Below are positions 1-7,638 of a DNA stretch of 64,000 nucleotides, in pieces. How positions within the stretch are numbered: position 1 is the first letter of the stretch; each line of letters opens with the position of its first letter. The translations under genes were made by a program, and so were the position numbers. The notes under the pieces were generated by a model. It was given only the letters and a program-made list of their open reading frames with translations. It searched no databases and had not been told where the DNA came from. Origin of the DNA: DATBLE01 sp050258035 (GTDB lineage Bacteria > Actinomycetota > Thermoleophilia > Gaiellales > Gaiellaceae); assembly GCA_050258035.1 (NCBI GenBank), contig JBLMYA010000022.1, positions 1 through 64,000 on the forward strand. The letters are read 5' to 3'.

Positions 1-100
1 CCATGGTTCCCCCGTGAGCCCCCTCCTTCGCGATCGCCCCACTGCCCTCGCTCCGGCGAGAGCGCGGCTTCGCCTCCCCGCGCATAGGGTGCAGCTCACA

Positions 101-568
101 GTGGCGAAGAGGCTCGCCGCCCTTGCGGTTGTCGCACTCCTGGTCGGTGTGGGGGTGACCTGGACGCAAGTGATTCAGGGAGGCTCGAAACGGCTCGCCT
201 GGATCGATGTGACCGCGCAGATGTCCGGCGTGCTCTGGCCGAAGTCGGTCACCCGATCGTTCTGGAAGCGACGCCAGGTGGTGCGCTACGTGGCCCGCAC
301 GTTCCCGAACGGCCCGCCGAAGGTGCCCCCGTTCGACTTCGCCCACCGCCGCTTGATCCTCGTCGCGGCCGGCCCGAGATCGAGCACGGGCTACGGCGTC
401 GAGATCGTCCGGATCACCGAGCGGCGGAGCACGATCGACGTGCTCGCCCGCGAGACGACGCCGTCGCTCGGCGACCACACCGTGCCGCGACTCACGTCGC
501 CGTACCTGCTGGTCACGATCCCGGCAACGTCGAAGCGCGTTTACGTACAGTGGCAGGGCCGACCATGA
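101..568 (+). CDS. Secreted/membrane-anchored protein with PrcB_C-like domain
   Basis: The protein has one amino-terminal hydrophobic segment (AALAVVALLVGVGV) directly after Met-Ala-Lys-Arg, typical of a signal peptide or anchor. The rest is a small beta-rich domain. The stretch LILVAAGPRSSTGYGVEI followed by a Thr-Ser-Pro-Tyr-Leu-Leu motif resembles the PrcB carboxy-terminal domain found in secreted actinobacterial proteins of unknown role. I chose the GTG at 101 because it puts the signal peptide at the amino terminus; an ATG at 14 in the same frame would add a basic, low-complexity leader. The stop overlaps the chorismate mutase start (ATGA), suggesting co-translation. The exact function is unknown. 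Confidence 0.72.
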   Translation: MAKRLAALAVVALLVGVGVTWTQVIQGGSKRLAWIDVTAQMSGVLWPKSVTRSFWKRRQVVRYVARTFPNGPPKVPPFDFAHRRLILVAAGPRSSTGYGVEIVRITERRSTIDVLARETTPSLGDHTVPRLTSPYLLVTIPATSKRVYVQWQGRP

Positions 569-855
569 GCGCAGACCACGACCCAGTGCTCCGCGAGCTC
601 CGCGAGCAGATTTCGGACACCGACAGGACGATTCTCGACGCGGTCAACACACGCCTCGAGCTGGTCGCCCGGATCAAGGCCCACAAGGAGTCCCGCGGGA
701 TCTCCTTCCTCGATCCGGGCCGGGAGCGCTCGATGCTCGACGACCTCACGCACCGGAACCACGGGCCCCTCTCGGCCGACGGGTTGCGCGAGCTGTTCGG
801 AACGATTCTCGACCTCACGAAGCGCGAGGTCGCGGGCGACGGCGGGCCCGGCTAG
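565..855 (+). CDS. Chorismate mutase (AroQ class)
   Basis: This is a small all-helical chorismate mutase, converting chorismate to prephenate for phenylalanine and tyrosine synthesis in the cytoplasm. About 96 residues match the size of a single-domain AroQ enzyme. The family pattern is visible: LREQI..TDRTILDAVNTR at the start of helix 1, a Lys in RIKAHKESRG, and DPGRERSML late in the protein, giving the active-site Arg/Lys set. The ATG at 565 overlaps the previous stop; a GTG at 550 would add only five residues. It converges on the next gene with a 4-bp overlap. No fused dehydratase or dehydrogenase domain is present. Confidence 0.88.
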   Translation: MSADHDPVLRELREQISDTDRTILDAVNTRLELVARIKAHKESRGISFLDPGRERSMLDDLTHRNHGPLSADGLRELFGTILDLTKREVAGDGGPG

Positions 856-1352
856 GTCTCGTCCTCGCCTTCGACGGCGAACTCGTCGGGGGTGACCTGG
901 TCGAGGAACTTGCGGAACTCGTCCACGATCTCCTCCTCGTTCACCTCTTCGCCCTCGAACTCGATCGCCGACTCCTCGATCACGCGGTCGTCGGCGAAGA
1001 TCGGCGCCTCGGCCCGCACGGCGAGCGCGATCGCATCGGACGGCCGCGAGTCGACCTCGATCTCGGATCCGTCCTGCTGGATCGTGATGCTCGCATAGAA
1101 GGTGTTGTCCCGGAGCTCGGTGACGGTGATCCTCGTCACGCGCGCCTCGAGCTCGGCGAGCATCGACGTGACCAGGTCGTGCGTCAATGGCCTCGGCGTC
1201 GTTGCCCCCTGAAGCTTCATCAGGATCGCCGCCGCCTCGGAATGCCCGATCCAGATCGGCAGGAACTTGTTCCCTTCCGCGGTCTTCAGGAGCACGATCG
1301 GCTGCTTGCCGACGATGTCGAAGCTGACGCCGTAGATGTGCATCTCGTGCAT
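852..1352 (-). CDS. Bifunctional nuclease (BFN/DUF151) domain protein
   Basis: The first 130 residues are a BFN/DUF151 domain: VLLKTAEGNKFLPIWIGHSEA is its hallmark, and SRPSDAIALAVRAEAPIF is the second conserved block. Plant and algal members have DNase/RNase activity, but the bacterial role is largely unproven. The tail after about residue 130 is very acidic (EEVNEEEIVDEF), a common feature of actinobacterial members. The gene is transcribed towards chorismate mutase, and their ends overlap by 4 bp. A TAAGAT hexamer on the minus strand, in the 99-bp gap before the next divergent gene, could serve as a -10 element. Confidence 0.88.
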   Translation of the reverse strand: MHEMHIYGVSFDIVGKQPIVLLKTAEGNKFLPIWIGHSEAAAILMKLQGATTPRPLTHDLVTSMLAELEARVTRITVTELRDNTFYASITIQQDGSEIEVDSRPSDAIALAVRAEAPIFADDRVIEESAIEFEGEEVNEEEIVDEFRKFLDQVTPDEFAVEGEDET

Positions 1353-1451
1353 CGACCCGAAGCCTCGACCTGATCTTAGCCAAGCCCCCCATCAGGCAAG
1401 CGATGCCTTGCACCCGGACGCGGCAGTCCGCGGGATACGTAGGGTTCGGGT

Positions 1452-2294
1452 GTGGACAGGGTGCGGATCGGGCTGAAGCTCGCGCCCCAGTTCACGACGG
1501 TCGAGGAGCTCCGCACCGTCTGGCGGATCGCGGACGAGGCCGGCTTCGACCACTGCTGGAACTTCGACCACTTCGCGTCGATCGGCACACGCGGCAACCT
1601 CGGTGATGTCTTCGAGGGATGGACCCTGCTCGGCGCGATGGCGGAGGCGACGAGCCGCGTGCGGATCGGCTGCATGGTCACCGGGAACACCTACCGCCAC
1701 CCGGGCGTCCTGGCGAAGATGGCGGTGACGGTCGACCACCTCTCCGGCGGACGGCTCGATTTCGGCCTCGGCGCCGCCTGGGCGGAGAACGAGCACACCA
1801 TGCTCGGCCTCGGGTTCGGCACCGCTGGAAAGCGCATCGCACGGATGGAGGAGGCCTGCCGGATGATCAAGCTCCTCTGGAGCGAGGACCGAGCGAGTTT
1901 CAACGGCGAGCACTACCGACTCGTGGACGCGGTCGCCAACCCGAAGCCGGTTCAGCCCGCCCCACCGATCTGGATCGGGGGTTCGGGCGAGCGCAAGACG
2001 CTCCGGGTCGTCGCGGAGCACGCAGACGTCTGGAACGTCGCTTCCGGCGAGATCGAGGAGGCGGTCAGACTCTCGGGTGTGCTCGATGGGCACTGCACCG
2101 CCGTGGGTCGCGACCCCGCCGAGGTACGCCGCTCGGTTCAGCTCTTCTACACCGATGTGGAGACGCTGCTTCGGGAGGCAGCGGGCTTCGCCACGAACGG
2201 CTTCCGGGAGCTGGTCGTCGGCGTACGCCCGGGCACCGCCGAATCCGACGCGACCGAGGTCGCCGGGGTGCTTCCCCGGCTGCGCAGTCTCTAG
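1452..2294 (+). CDS. LLM-class F420-dependent oxidoreductase
   Basis: This is a luciferase-like (bacterial luciferase-family TIM barrel) protein of about 280 residues, the size of the F420-binding LLM class in actinobacteria. Visible family marks are the amino-terminal RIGLKLAPQ, DHFASIG around residue 39, RIGCMVTGNTYRHPGVLAKM for the cofactor-binding strand, the LSGGRLDFGLGAAW loop, and PPIWIGGSGERKTLRVVAEHADVWN near residue 180. Substrate cannot be told from sequence. The start is a GTG; the ORF is divergent from the BFN gene and ends 25 bp before tRNA-Ile. Confidence 0.88.
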   Translation: MDRVRIGLKLAPQFTTVEELRTVWRIADEAGFDHCWNFDHFASIGTRGNLGDVFEGWTLLGAMAEATSRVRIGCMVTGNTYRHPGVLAKMAVTVDHLSGGRLDFGLGAAWAENEHTMLGLGFGTAGKRIARMEEACRMIKLLWSEDRASFNGEHYRLVDAVANPKPVQPAPPIWIGGSGERKTLRVVAEHADVWNVASGEIEEAVRLSGVLDGHCTAVGRDPAEVRRSVQLFYTDVETLLREAAGFATNGFRELVVGVRPGTAESDATEVAGVLPRLRSL

Positions 2295-2303
2295 CGCCGT
2301 CGC

Positions 2304-2309
2304 TACAAT
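2304..2309 (+). promoter_or_regulatory. Candidate -10 element of tRNA-Ile
   Basis: TACAAT matches the -10 consensus at five of six positions and ends ten bases before the first base of the mature tRNA, an expected distance for a stable-RNA promoter. It lies in the short gap after the LLM gene. No convincing -35 hexamer is seen 16-18 bp upstream, where the DNA is still the end of the LLM gene. Confidence 0.42.
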
Positions 2310-2319
2310 CCGCCACCGC

Positions 2320-2393
2320 GGGCGATTAGCTCAGTCGGTTAGAGCGCCGCTCTGATAAGGCGGAGGTCCGTGGTTCGAATCCACGATCGCCCA
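2320..2393 (+). tRNA. tRNA-Ile (anticodon GAT)
   Basis: A full cloverleaf can be drawn. The acceptor stem is GGGCGAT with ATCGCCC, and the discriminator base is A. The D arm is AGCTCAGTCGGTTAGAGC. The anticodon stem/loop is CCGCT-CTGATAA-GGCGG with GAT at 2354-2356, and the T arm is CGTGG-TTCGAAT-CCACG. The 3' CCA is not encoded. It decodes AUC/AUU isoleucine codons. A minus-strand reading frame ends inside this gene. Confidence 0.97.
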
Positions 2394-2685
2394 TGTCCGC
2401 CTCGATCCGCTCGCCGTCGACGAAGGCGAGGTGGACCGGGGCGTCCTCCACCGACGTCGGCTCCGGAAGGCCGTGGCGCTCGCGAAGGGCACGAAAGCCC
2501 TCGCCCGCGAAGAAGCTGTCGAAGACCTCCTTCGACGGACAGGTGTCGACCAGGACGATGCCGTCGTCGGCCCGGAGGCAGAGGTGAAGCCGCATGTTCG
2601 GCGCCGGGATCTCGGCGAGCATCGCCTCGTAGCGGCGCAGCAGCTCGTCGGGGTCTCCGGAGAACCGCCAGATCGACGCGTGCAT
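2326..2685 (-). CDS. Small conserved-looking protein reading antisense into tRNA-Ile
   Basis: I do not recognise a family with certainty. The first 90 residues look like a folded alpha/beta protein: an ASIWRFSGDPDELLRRYEAML start, then hydrophobic strands and VFDSFFAGEGFRALRERHGL, reminiscent of dimeric ferredoxin-like folds such as antibiotic-biosynthesis monooxygenases. After about Glu-96 the frame enters the antisense strand of tRNA-Ile, and the tail (GDRGFEPRTSALSERRSN) is simply the tRNA complement. Its TAA stop lies in the tRNA acceptor/D-arm region. The ATG overlaps the start of the divergent GNAT gene, so a downstream start is possible. It is either a real gene with a captured tail or a gene that lost its original stop. 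Confidence 0.55.
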   Translation of the reverse strand: MHASIWRFSGDPDELLRRYEAMLAEIPAPNMRLHLCLRADDGIVLVDTCPSKEVFDSFFAGEGFRALRERHGLPEPTSVEDAPVHLAFVDGERIEADMGDRGFEPRTSALSERRSNRLS

Positions 2686-3199
2686 GGCAGGGAAATCATG
2701 CCGCTACGAGGCTGCGCGAAACCATCGTGATTCCCTCGCCGCGGGGCTCCACGACTGCGTGCAGGGCGGCGCCTCGGTCAGCTCCATGGCGCCGTTCTCC
2801 GTCGGCGACGCACGGGATCACTTCGCCGGCATCCAGACGGAGGTCGAGTCGGGCAGACCCGTGCTGCTCGCCGCGTTCGTGGACGGCGAGCTGGTAGGCA
2901 CCGTCCAGATCGTGGCCGCGTGGCCGCCGAACCAGCCCCACCGGGCCGACGTCGCAAAGCTGCTCGTGCTGCGCTCCGCCCGGAACCGGGGAGTCGGGCG
3001 GCTGCTGATGGAGCGGGCCGAGCTCGAGGCGCGCGCCGGGGGATGGACGCTCCTCGTGCTCGACACGGTCACGGGCGAACCGGCGGAACGACTCCACGAG
3101 CGGCAGGGCTGGACGAGGGCCGGAGTGATCCCGAACTACGCCCTTTACCCCGACGGGCGTCCCTGCCGCACCACCATCCTCTGGAAAGCCGTCGGCTGA
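2684..3199 (+). CDS. GNAT family N-acetyltransferase
   Basis: This is a GNAT-fold protein predicted to transfer an acyl group from acyl-CoA to an amine; the substrate is unknown. The acetyl-CoA pyrophosphate loop is RSARNRGVGRLLMERAE around residues 100-116, preceded by the core strand VAKLLVLRS. A late strand DTVTGEPAERLHERQGWTRAG follows. The domain's amino-terminal helix (LHDCVQGGASVS) begins before the internal Met-35, so the upstream ATG is needed even though it overlaps the divergent gene's ATG (CATG). The gene converges on parB with a 5-bp gap. Confidence 0.8.
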   Translation: MAGKSCRYEAARNHRDSLAAGLHDCVQGGASVSSMAPFSVGDARDHFAGIQTEVESGRPVLLAAFVDGELVGTVQIVAAWPPNQPHRADVAKLLVLRSARNRGVGRLLMERAELEARAGGWTLLVLDTVTGEPAERLHERQGWTRAGVIPNYALYPDGRPCRTTILWKAVG

Positions 3200-3204
3200 G
3201 GGTC

Positions 3205-4077
3205 TCAGCGGGGCGGCGCGTACCGCTCGAGCGCCTCGGCAAGCTCCGCGAGCTCGTACTCGTCGGCGAACTGGATCTCGAGGCGGCCCCGCGTCACCCG
3301 CGCCGGCAGCCGGGTCAGCCGCTCGGCGGCGGAGCGCGCACGGGCCGCGAGAGCTGGATCGACCGGCGCGCCCTTCACCCGCGGCTTCTGCCTCGCACCG
3401 GCCCATCGCGCCCGCTGCTCGGCCGCCCTCACCGACATGCCCGTCTTCACGATCTCGCGCGCGAGCCGGCGGCGACCCTCCTGGTCGGGCACGGCGAGGA
3501 CGGCGCGGGCATGACCTTCGCTGAGCTCGTCGCGCTCCACCATCGCGAGTACGTCGTCGGGAAGGTCGAGCAGGCGCATCCGGTTCGACACCGACGGCTT
3601 CGACCGGCCGACACGTTCGGAGACGTCGCCGAGCGAGAGCCCGAAGTCGTCGATCAGGAGCGCGCAGGCACGCGCTTCCTCGACCGGGCCCAGGTTCTCG
3701 CGGGCGACGTTTTCGACGAGGGCGAGCAGGAGGGAGTCGCGGTCGTCGGCGTCGCGCACGATCGCGGGCACAGTCGGCAACCCTGCCTCGCGGGCGGCGC
3801 GCCAGCGCCGCTCCCCCGCGATCAGCTCGAAGCCGCCGGCCGGCCGGGGACGCACGACGACAGGCTGGATCACGCCCTGGACCCGGACCGAGTCGGCCAG
3901 GCCGTGCAACGCCTCCGACTCGTGGCGCTTGCGCGGCTGCCGGGGGTTGGGGTGGATCGTCTCGACAGGGAGGTGCGTCAGCTCGGCTCGGGCCGCGCCG
4001 CCGATCAGGACCTCGAGGCCCCGGCCCAGACCTCTCCGCGCCGGAGCGGGCGTCGTCCCTTCAGGAGCGCTCGACAA
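3205..4077 (-). CDS. parB: Chromosome-partitioning protein ParB
   Basis: ParB binds parS sites near the origin, spreads as a CTP-dependent clamp and works with ParA to segregate sister origins. Visible parts are the RRGLGRGLEVLIGG leader, the amino-terminal ParB/Srx domain with the GERRWRAA CTPase motif, the helix-turn-helix around LSLGDVSERVGRSKPSVSNRMRLL, and a short carboxy-terminal dimer domain. I take TTG at 4077 as the start, overlapping the parA end by 17 bp. An upstream GTG at 4128 gives a Pro/Arg-rich extension read out of frame with parA and is unlikely. No convincing parS palindrome was found in this window. Confidence 0.92.
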   Translation of the reverse strand: MSSAPEGTTPAPARRGLGRGLEVLIGGAARAELTHLPVETIHPNPRQPRKRHESEALHGLADSVRVQGVIQPVVVRPRPAGGFELIAGERRWRAAREAGLPTVPAIVRDADDRDSLLLALVENVARENLGPVEEARACALLIDDFGLSLGDVSERVGRSKPSVSNRMRLLDLPDDVLAMVERDELSEGHARAVLAVPDQEGRRRLAREIVKTGMSVRAAEQRARWAGARQKPRVKGAPVDPALAARARSAAERLTRLPARVTRGRLEIQFADEYELAELAEALERYAPPR

Positions 4078-4816
4078 GTTCCATCGCCACCTTCCAGTAG
4101 GCCTCGGCGCCGGGGGAACGGCGGTCATAGGCGATCGCAGGGAGACCGTGGCTCGGCGCCTCGGCGAGGCGAACCGACCGCGGCACGGCCGTCTTGAAGA
4201 CGAGCTCGCCGAGATGGCGGCGAAGCTCGCGGTCGACCTCTGCCGACAGGCGCGTGCGCCCGTCGACCATCGTCAGCAGCACGCCTGCGATCGCGAGCTG
4301 TGGGTTCAGCCGCGCCTTGATGATGTCGACCGACCGCAGCAGCTGGGACAGGCCCTCGAGAGCGTAGTACTCCGCCTGTACCGGCACGAGCACGCGGTGC
4401 GCCGCGGCCAGCGCGTTCACCGTCAGAGGGCCGAGCGACGGCGGACAGTCGAGGAAGACGAAGGAGTAGCGGCCGACCCCACCGGCCAATGCCTGCGCGA
4501 GGAAGTGCTCGCCGTCCTCACGTCGCGCGAGCTCGACCGCGGCGCCGGCGAGATCGGGCTTCGAGGGGACGAGCCAGAGGTTCTGGAATCGGGTCGGCTT
4601 CGCCAGCTGCTCGAGCGGCGCACCGTCGAGGAGGTCGTAGCTGGACGTGCCGTTGGCGCGCTCGCCGAGCCCGGAGGTCGCGTTCGCCTGCGGATCGAGG
4701 TCGACGACCAGCGCGGTCTCGCCCGCCTCCGCAAGGCAGGCTGCGAGATTGACGGCCGTCGTCGTCTTGCCGACTCCGCCCTTCTGGTTCGCGACCGCGT
4801 AGACCCGTCCAGGCAC
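4061..4816 (-). CDS. parA: Chromosome-partitioning ATPase ParA/Soj
   Basis: This is a deviant-Walker-A ATPase of the Soj/ParA type, 251 residues, acting on the nucleoid with ParB. Motifs are NQKGGVGKTTTAVNLA (signature lysine in KGG), LDPQANATSGLG, and VFLDCPPSLGPLTVNAL for Walker B. The GTG at 4816 places the P-loop ten residues in, as in other Soj proteins; the reading frame is open further upstream but has no family similarity there. It follows rsmG by 83 bp and overlaps parB. The operon sits next to oriC, as in most bacteria that have the Par system. Confidence 0.94.
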   Translation of the reverse strand: MPGRVYAVANQKGGVGKTTTAVNLAACLAEAGETALVVDLDPQANATSGLGERANGTSSYDLLDGAPLEQLAKPTRFQNLWLVPSKPDLAGAAVELARREDGEHFLAQALAGGVGRYSFVFLDCPPSLGPLTVNALAAAHRVLVPVQAEYYALEGLSQLLRSVDIIKARLNPQLAIAGVLLTMVDGRTRLSAEVDRELRRHLGELVFKTAVPRSVRLAEAPSHGLPAIAYDRRSPGAEAYWKVAMELVERS

Positions 4817-4899
4817 TCGGACATTCTTTCGTCGCAGGCGGACGGCCTCCTGGCCCGGCGCTGGGGAACGCCCCCGAGCGCCGCGGACGGCATCGCGCG

Positions 4900-5475
4900 C
4901 TATGCCAGCGGACGCCTGCGTGCCATGCCGGTGCGACGCGGGAACCCTGCGGGTGTCGGTCCCACCTTCGGCAGGACGAGCACTCCGGGATACGTCTCCG
5001 GCCTGCCGCCTCCGAGAAGCTCCGAGACGCGGCCTGCGGCGACGGGGTCGGCAGAAGGGCCGACCAGGAGGATCGCTGCGCCGCCGGTGACGACGAGCGG
5101 CAGGCACCACTCGGCCGCCACCGGCGGAGGCGCCAGCGCCTTCGCGACCGCGACGCCGAACTGCTCTGGCGTCTGCTCCTCCGCCCGGCCGCACACGACC
5201 CGAACGTTCGGGAGGCCGCGGCTGACCGACTCGAGGAACTCGCACTTCCGCCGCGTCGCCTCGAGCAGGACGACCTCCCGGTCGGGCAGCGCGGCGGCGA
5301 TCGGGATCCCGGGCGCTCCTCCGCCCGAGCCCACGTCCACGATCGAGCCCGGATACCGCCCGACGATTGGCACCACGGCCAGGCTCTCCTCCAGGTGCAC
5401 CCGCCGCGCCTCGATGGGATCGCGGATCGCGGTCAGGCCCGGCGTCTCCAGGAGACGCCGGAGCCAGAGGTCAAT
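4900..5475 (-). CDS. rsmG: 16S rRNA (guanine-527-N7)-methyltransferase RsmG
   Basis: RsmG methylates G527 of 16S rRNA using S-adenosylmethionine. The SAM site is IVDVGSGGGAPGIPIA, followed by LLEATRRKCEFLESV and VVCGRAEE. Family similarity starts before the first ATG/GTG/TTG codon: WLRRLLETPGLTAIRDP is encoded upstream of the GTG at 5400, yet the frame contains no standard start between there and the previous stop. The best initiator is ATT at 5475, which overlaps the jag TGA (ATTGA). If GTG 5400 were used, the protein would lose the conserved Leu-Thr-Ala-Ile-Arg-Asp motif. Loss of RsmG is known to give low-level streptomycin resistance in other bacteria. Confidence 0.88.
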   Translation of the reverse strand: MDLWLRRLLETPGLTAIRDPIEARRVHLEESLAVVPIVGRYPGSIVDVGSGGGAPGIPIAAALPDREVVLLEATRRKCEFLESVSRGLPNVRVVCGRAEEQTPEQFGVAVAKALAPPPVAAEWCLPLVVTGGAAILLVGPSADPVAAGRVSELLGGGRPETYPGVLVLPKVGPTPAGFPRRTGMARRRPLA

Positions 5476-6172
5476 CGGGCTCGACGACGACGTAGCGGTA
5501 GGGCTCCTCGCCCTCGCTGCGCGTGGTCACACCCTGCTCGTCCTGGAGTCGGAGGTGGACGATCCTGCGCTCGATCGACGACATCGGCTCGAGTGCGATC
5601 GCCTCGCCGTCCGATCGGGCGCGGCCCGCGCTGCGGAGCGCCAGCGCCTCGAGCGTCGCGCGTCGCCGCTCCCGATAGCCGGCGGCGTCCACGACCACGT
5701 CCTTGCGACCGTCGCCGTAGGTTCTGTAGCTGATCGCGCTGGCGAGGTGCTGGATCGCGTCGATGGTCTGGCCGTGCCGGCCGATCACGAGGCCGAGGTC
5801 GCTGCCGGTCAGGACGCCGGTCACCGTCTCGTCGTCTTCGGAGACGTCGACGCCGCACTGCACCCCGAGGGTCGCGGCGATCCTCGAGAGCAGGTCGCGC
5901 AGGTCGCTCGCCTCCGGCGACTCCCCCGTCGAAGGCCCGGGCTCCGGAGCCCGGGCAGCTGGGGCCGGGGCGGTCGCGACCACCCGCGCGGGCGCGTAGC
6001 CGACGCCGAGCAGCCCGCGCTCGCCCTCCGATACCACCTCGAAGCGCACCGCCGACTTGTCCACGCCCGGCGACAGCCGCTCGAGCTCGCGGAGCGCCTG
6101 CCATTTCGCCTCGCCCACCGTCTCGCCGGTCGCCTCGACCCTGTGCTCCTGGGTCTGGTCTTCCTCCGTCAC
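5471..6172 (-). CDS. jag: Jag/KhpB RNA-binding protein (Jag_N-KH-R3H)
   Basis: This RNA-binding protein is usually linked to yidC. Domains in order are Jag_N in residues about 5-60 (VEATGETVGEAKWQAL..LSPGVDKS, ending LLGVGYAPARV), a Pro/Ala linker, a KH domain with the GLVIGRHGQTIDAIQ loop, and a carboxy-terminal R3H domain (SSIERRIVHLRLQD...TTRSEGEEPYR). The GTG start overlaps the yidC stop (GTGA), implying coupled translation; the stop overlaps the proposed rsmG ATT start. Partners such as KhpA regulate cell-wall growth in firmicutes, but the role in actinobacteria is less clear. Confidence 0.92.
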   Translation of the reverse strand: MTEEDQTQEHRVEATGETVGEAKWQALRELERLSPGVDKSAVRFEVVSEGERGLLGVGYAPARVVATAPAPAARAPEPGPSTGESPEASDLRDLLSRIAATLGVQCGVDVSEDDETVTGVLTGSDLGLVIGRHGQTIDAIQHLASAISYRTYGDGRKDVVVDAAGYRERRRATLEALALRSAGRARSDGEAIALEPMSSIERRIVHLRLQDEQGVTTRSEGEEPYRYVVVEPD

Positions 6173-7005
6173 CGGCGTCCGCCCCGCTTCTTCTTCCGCT
6201 TCACCCGACGTGGCGCGCTCGGTGCAGAACGAACGCTCGCCGCCTGGGCGGCGGTGGCCGGCGCCGGGGAGCCGGAGCCCCCGTCGGCGGTCGCCGTGGC
6301 CTCCTTCGGCGGGGTACGCGACGACCGCTTCGGCGGCGGAGCGGGCTTCGGCACCATCCGCCGGGTGATGATCCCCTGCCCGACCGTCCAGAGGTTCGTC
6401 GTCATCCAGTACAAGAGCAGGCCGACCGGAAACCGGCTGACGAAGGGCAGGATGAAGAACGGCACGACCATGAAGAGGATCCGCTGGCTGCGCGGGATGT
6501 TCGGCGGCGTGCCGAAGTACGCGTAGCCGACCTGGCTGCCGATGTAGAGCACGAGCAGGACATAGCCCGACCAGTGCGCGGTCACCTTCTCGGTGATGTT
6601 CGGGACGATCAGCCAGCCGAGCTCGTGCGGGAGCGCGGTGACGTGTTTCGTGAAGTTCTTGAGCACGAAGTACAGGGCGAAGAAGACCGGGATCTGCACG
6701 AGCATCGGCAGGCACGACGCCGCCGGGTTGATGTCGTTCTCCTTGTAGAACTTCATCAGCTCCTCGTTCAGGCGCTGGCGGTCGCCCTTGTACTTCTGCT
6801 GGATCGCCTTCATCTCCGGCAGGTGCGCCTGCATCCGCTGCATGGAGTGGATCTGCTTGACCATGATCGGGACGAGGGCGACCCGCACGATGATCGTCAG
6901 CGCGACGATCGACCAGCCCCAGGAGAGGCCGACGGAGTCGTGCAGGTGCGTGAGCAGCCACGCGAGGGCGTTCTCGATCGGGCTGAGGATCCCGGCGACG
7001 ATCAC
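6169..7005 (-). CDS. yidC: Membrane protein insertase YidC
   Basis: YidC/Oxa1-family insertase, 278 residues, lacking the large periplasmic domain of proteobacteria. Hydrophobic segments lie near residues 24-44, 100-118, 146-166 and 183-215. The conserved positively charged cytosolic hairpin (QQKYKGDRQRLNEELMKFYKE) follows the first core helix, and the INPAASCLPMLVQIPVFFALY helix is typical. The tail after about 225 is Pro/Ala-rich and ends in a strongly basic run (RRVKRKKKRGGRR) that in relatives helps ribosome contact. GTG start; it overlaps yidD upstream and jag downstream by four bases each. Confidence 0.95.
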   Translation of the reverse strand: MIVAGILSPIENALAWLLTHLHDSVGLSWGWSIVALTIIVRVALVPIMVKQIHSMQRMQAHLPEMKAIQQKYKGDRQRLNEELMKFYKENDINPAASCLPMLVQIPVFFALYFVLKNFTKHVTALPHELGWLIVPNITEKVTAHWSGYVLLVLYIGSQVGYAYFGTPPNIPRSQRILFMVVPFFILPFVSRFPVGLLLYWMTTNLWTVGQGIITRRMVPKPAPPPKRSSRTPPKEATATADGGSGSPAPATAAQAASVRSAPSAPRRVKRKKKRGGRR

Positions 7006-7259
7006 CGCAGGCCGCCCGGATAGTCGACGCCGCCGCCGCTCCAGGGGTTGCAGCGGAGGAGACGCCAGGCGGTCTTCGCCGTCCCGCGCAGGATCCCGAA
7101 CTCGCGGTAGGCGAGCGAGGCGTACTCGGAGCAGGACGGGTGGTACTTGCAGGTGGGCGCACCGGCCACGCCGGGCGACGGGAAGAAGGCGCGCAGCACG
7201 ATGCTCAGATGCCTCACGATTCCCGGTCCGCCGCCGGCAAAGCCGTCACCTCCGCTCAT
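7002..7259 (-). CDS. yidD: Membrane protein insertion efficiency factor YidD
   Basis: A small amphipathic protein that assists YidC-dependent insertion. The diagnostic block is CKYHPSCSEYASLAYREFG followed by RLLRCNPWSGGGVD, with three conserved cysteines. The ATG at 7259 overlaps the rnpA end by 14 bp. A GTG at 7217 would give a more compact protein starting Val-Arg-His-Leu-Ser-Ile-Val-Leu, close to the usual family start, and lies after the rnpA stop; either is possible. Confidence 0.9.
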   Translation of the reverse strand: MSGGDGFAGGGPGIVRHLSIVLRAFFPSPGVAGAPTCKYHPSCSEYASLAYREFGILRGTAKTAWRLLRCNPWSGGGVDYPGGLR

Positions 7260-7623
7260 GGGTCGCCTCCGTCGCACCGACGGCGACTGCCTTCCCGAGG
7301 ACCTCGTCGAGCCGCTCGGACAGCCACTTCGAGTCCCGCCCTTGCAACGCCTCGCCCAGGGTGGGCCGGGCGATCAGGACGTAGTCGCGGCCGGGCGGGA
7401 CGGTGTCGAGCCGGGCGCGCCAGCTCTCCCGCAGGCGCCGCTTCACGCGATTGCGCTCGACGGCGGTGCCCGCTCCCTTCGGAACTGCGATGCCGAGTCT
7501 CGGCTCGCCGTCGTCGTCGCGCGGGAACCAGTAGAGAACGAGGAAGCGGGTCGACACGGATCTCCCGTGACGGTAGACGGTGTCGAAGTCCCTCGAGCGT
7601 GAGAGACGGTGGCGGCGCTGCAC
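7246..7623 (-). CDS. rnpA: Ribonuclease P protein component
   Basis: RnpA is the protein subunit of RNase P, which trims the 5' leader of tRNA precursors. The amino-terminal RRHRLSRSRDFDTVYRHGRS and the RNR signature VERNRVKRRLRESWR are diagnostic, as is DYVLIARP before the final helix. At 125 residues it is typical in length. The ATG lies 15 bp after the rpmH stop, the usual rpmH-rnpA operon. Confidence 0.94.
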   Translation of the reverse strand: MQRRHRLSRSRDFDTVYRHGRSVSTRFLVLYWFPRDDDGEPRLGIAVPKGAGTAVERNRVKRRLRESWRARLDTVPPGRDYVLIARPTLGEALQGRDSKWLSERLDEVLGKAVAVGATEATHERR

Positions 7624-7638
7624 GGGCGGGACTGGCCG

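Noticed and set aside
3929..6526. 865-codon plus-strand frame over parB, parA, rsmG, jag and yidC
   Set aside because: Antisense to five well-supported genes, with Arg/Gly-rich low-quality sequence and no recognisable domain.
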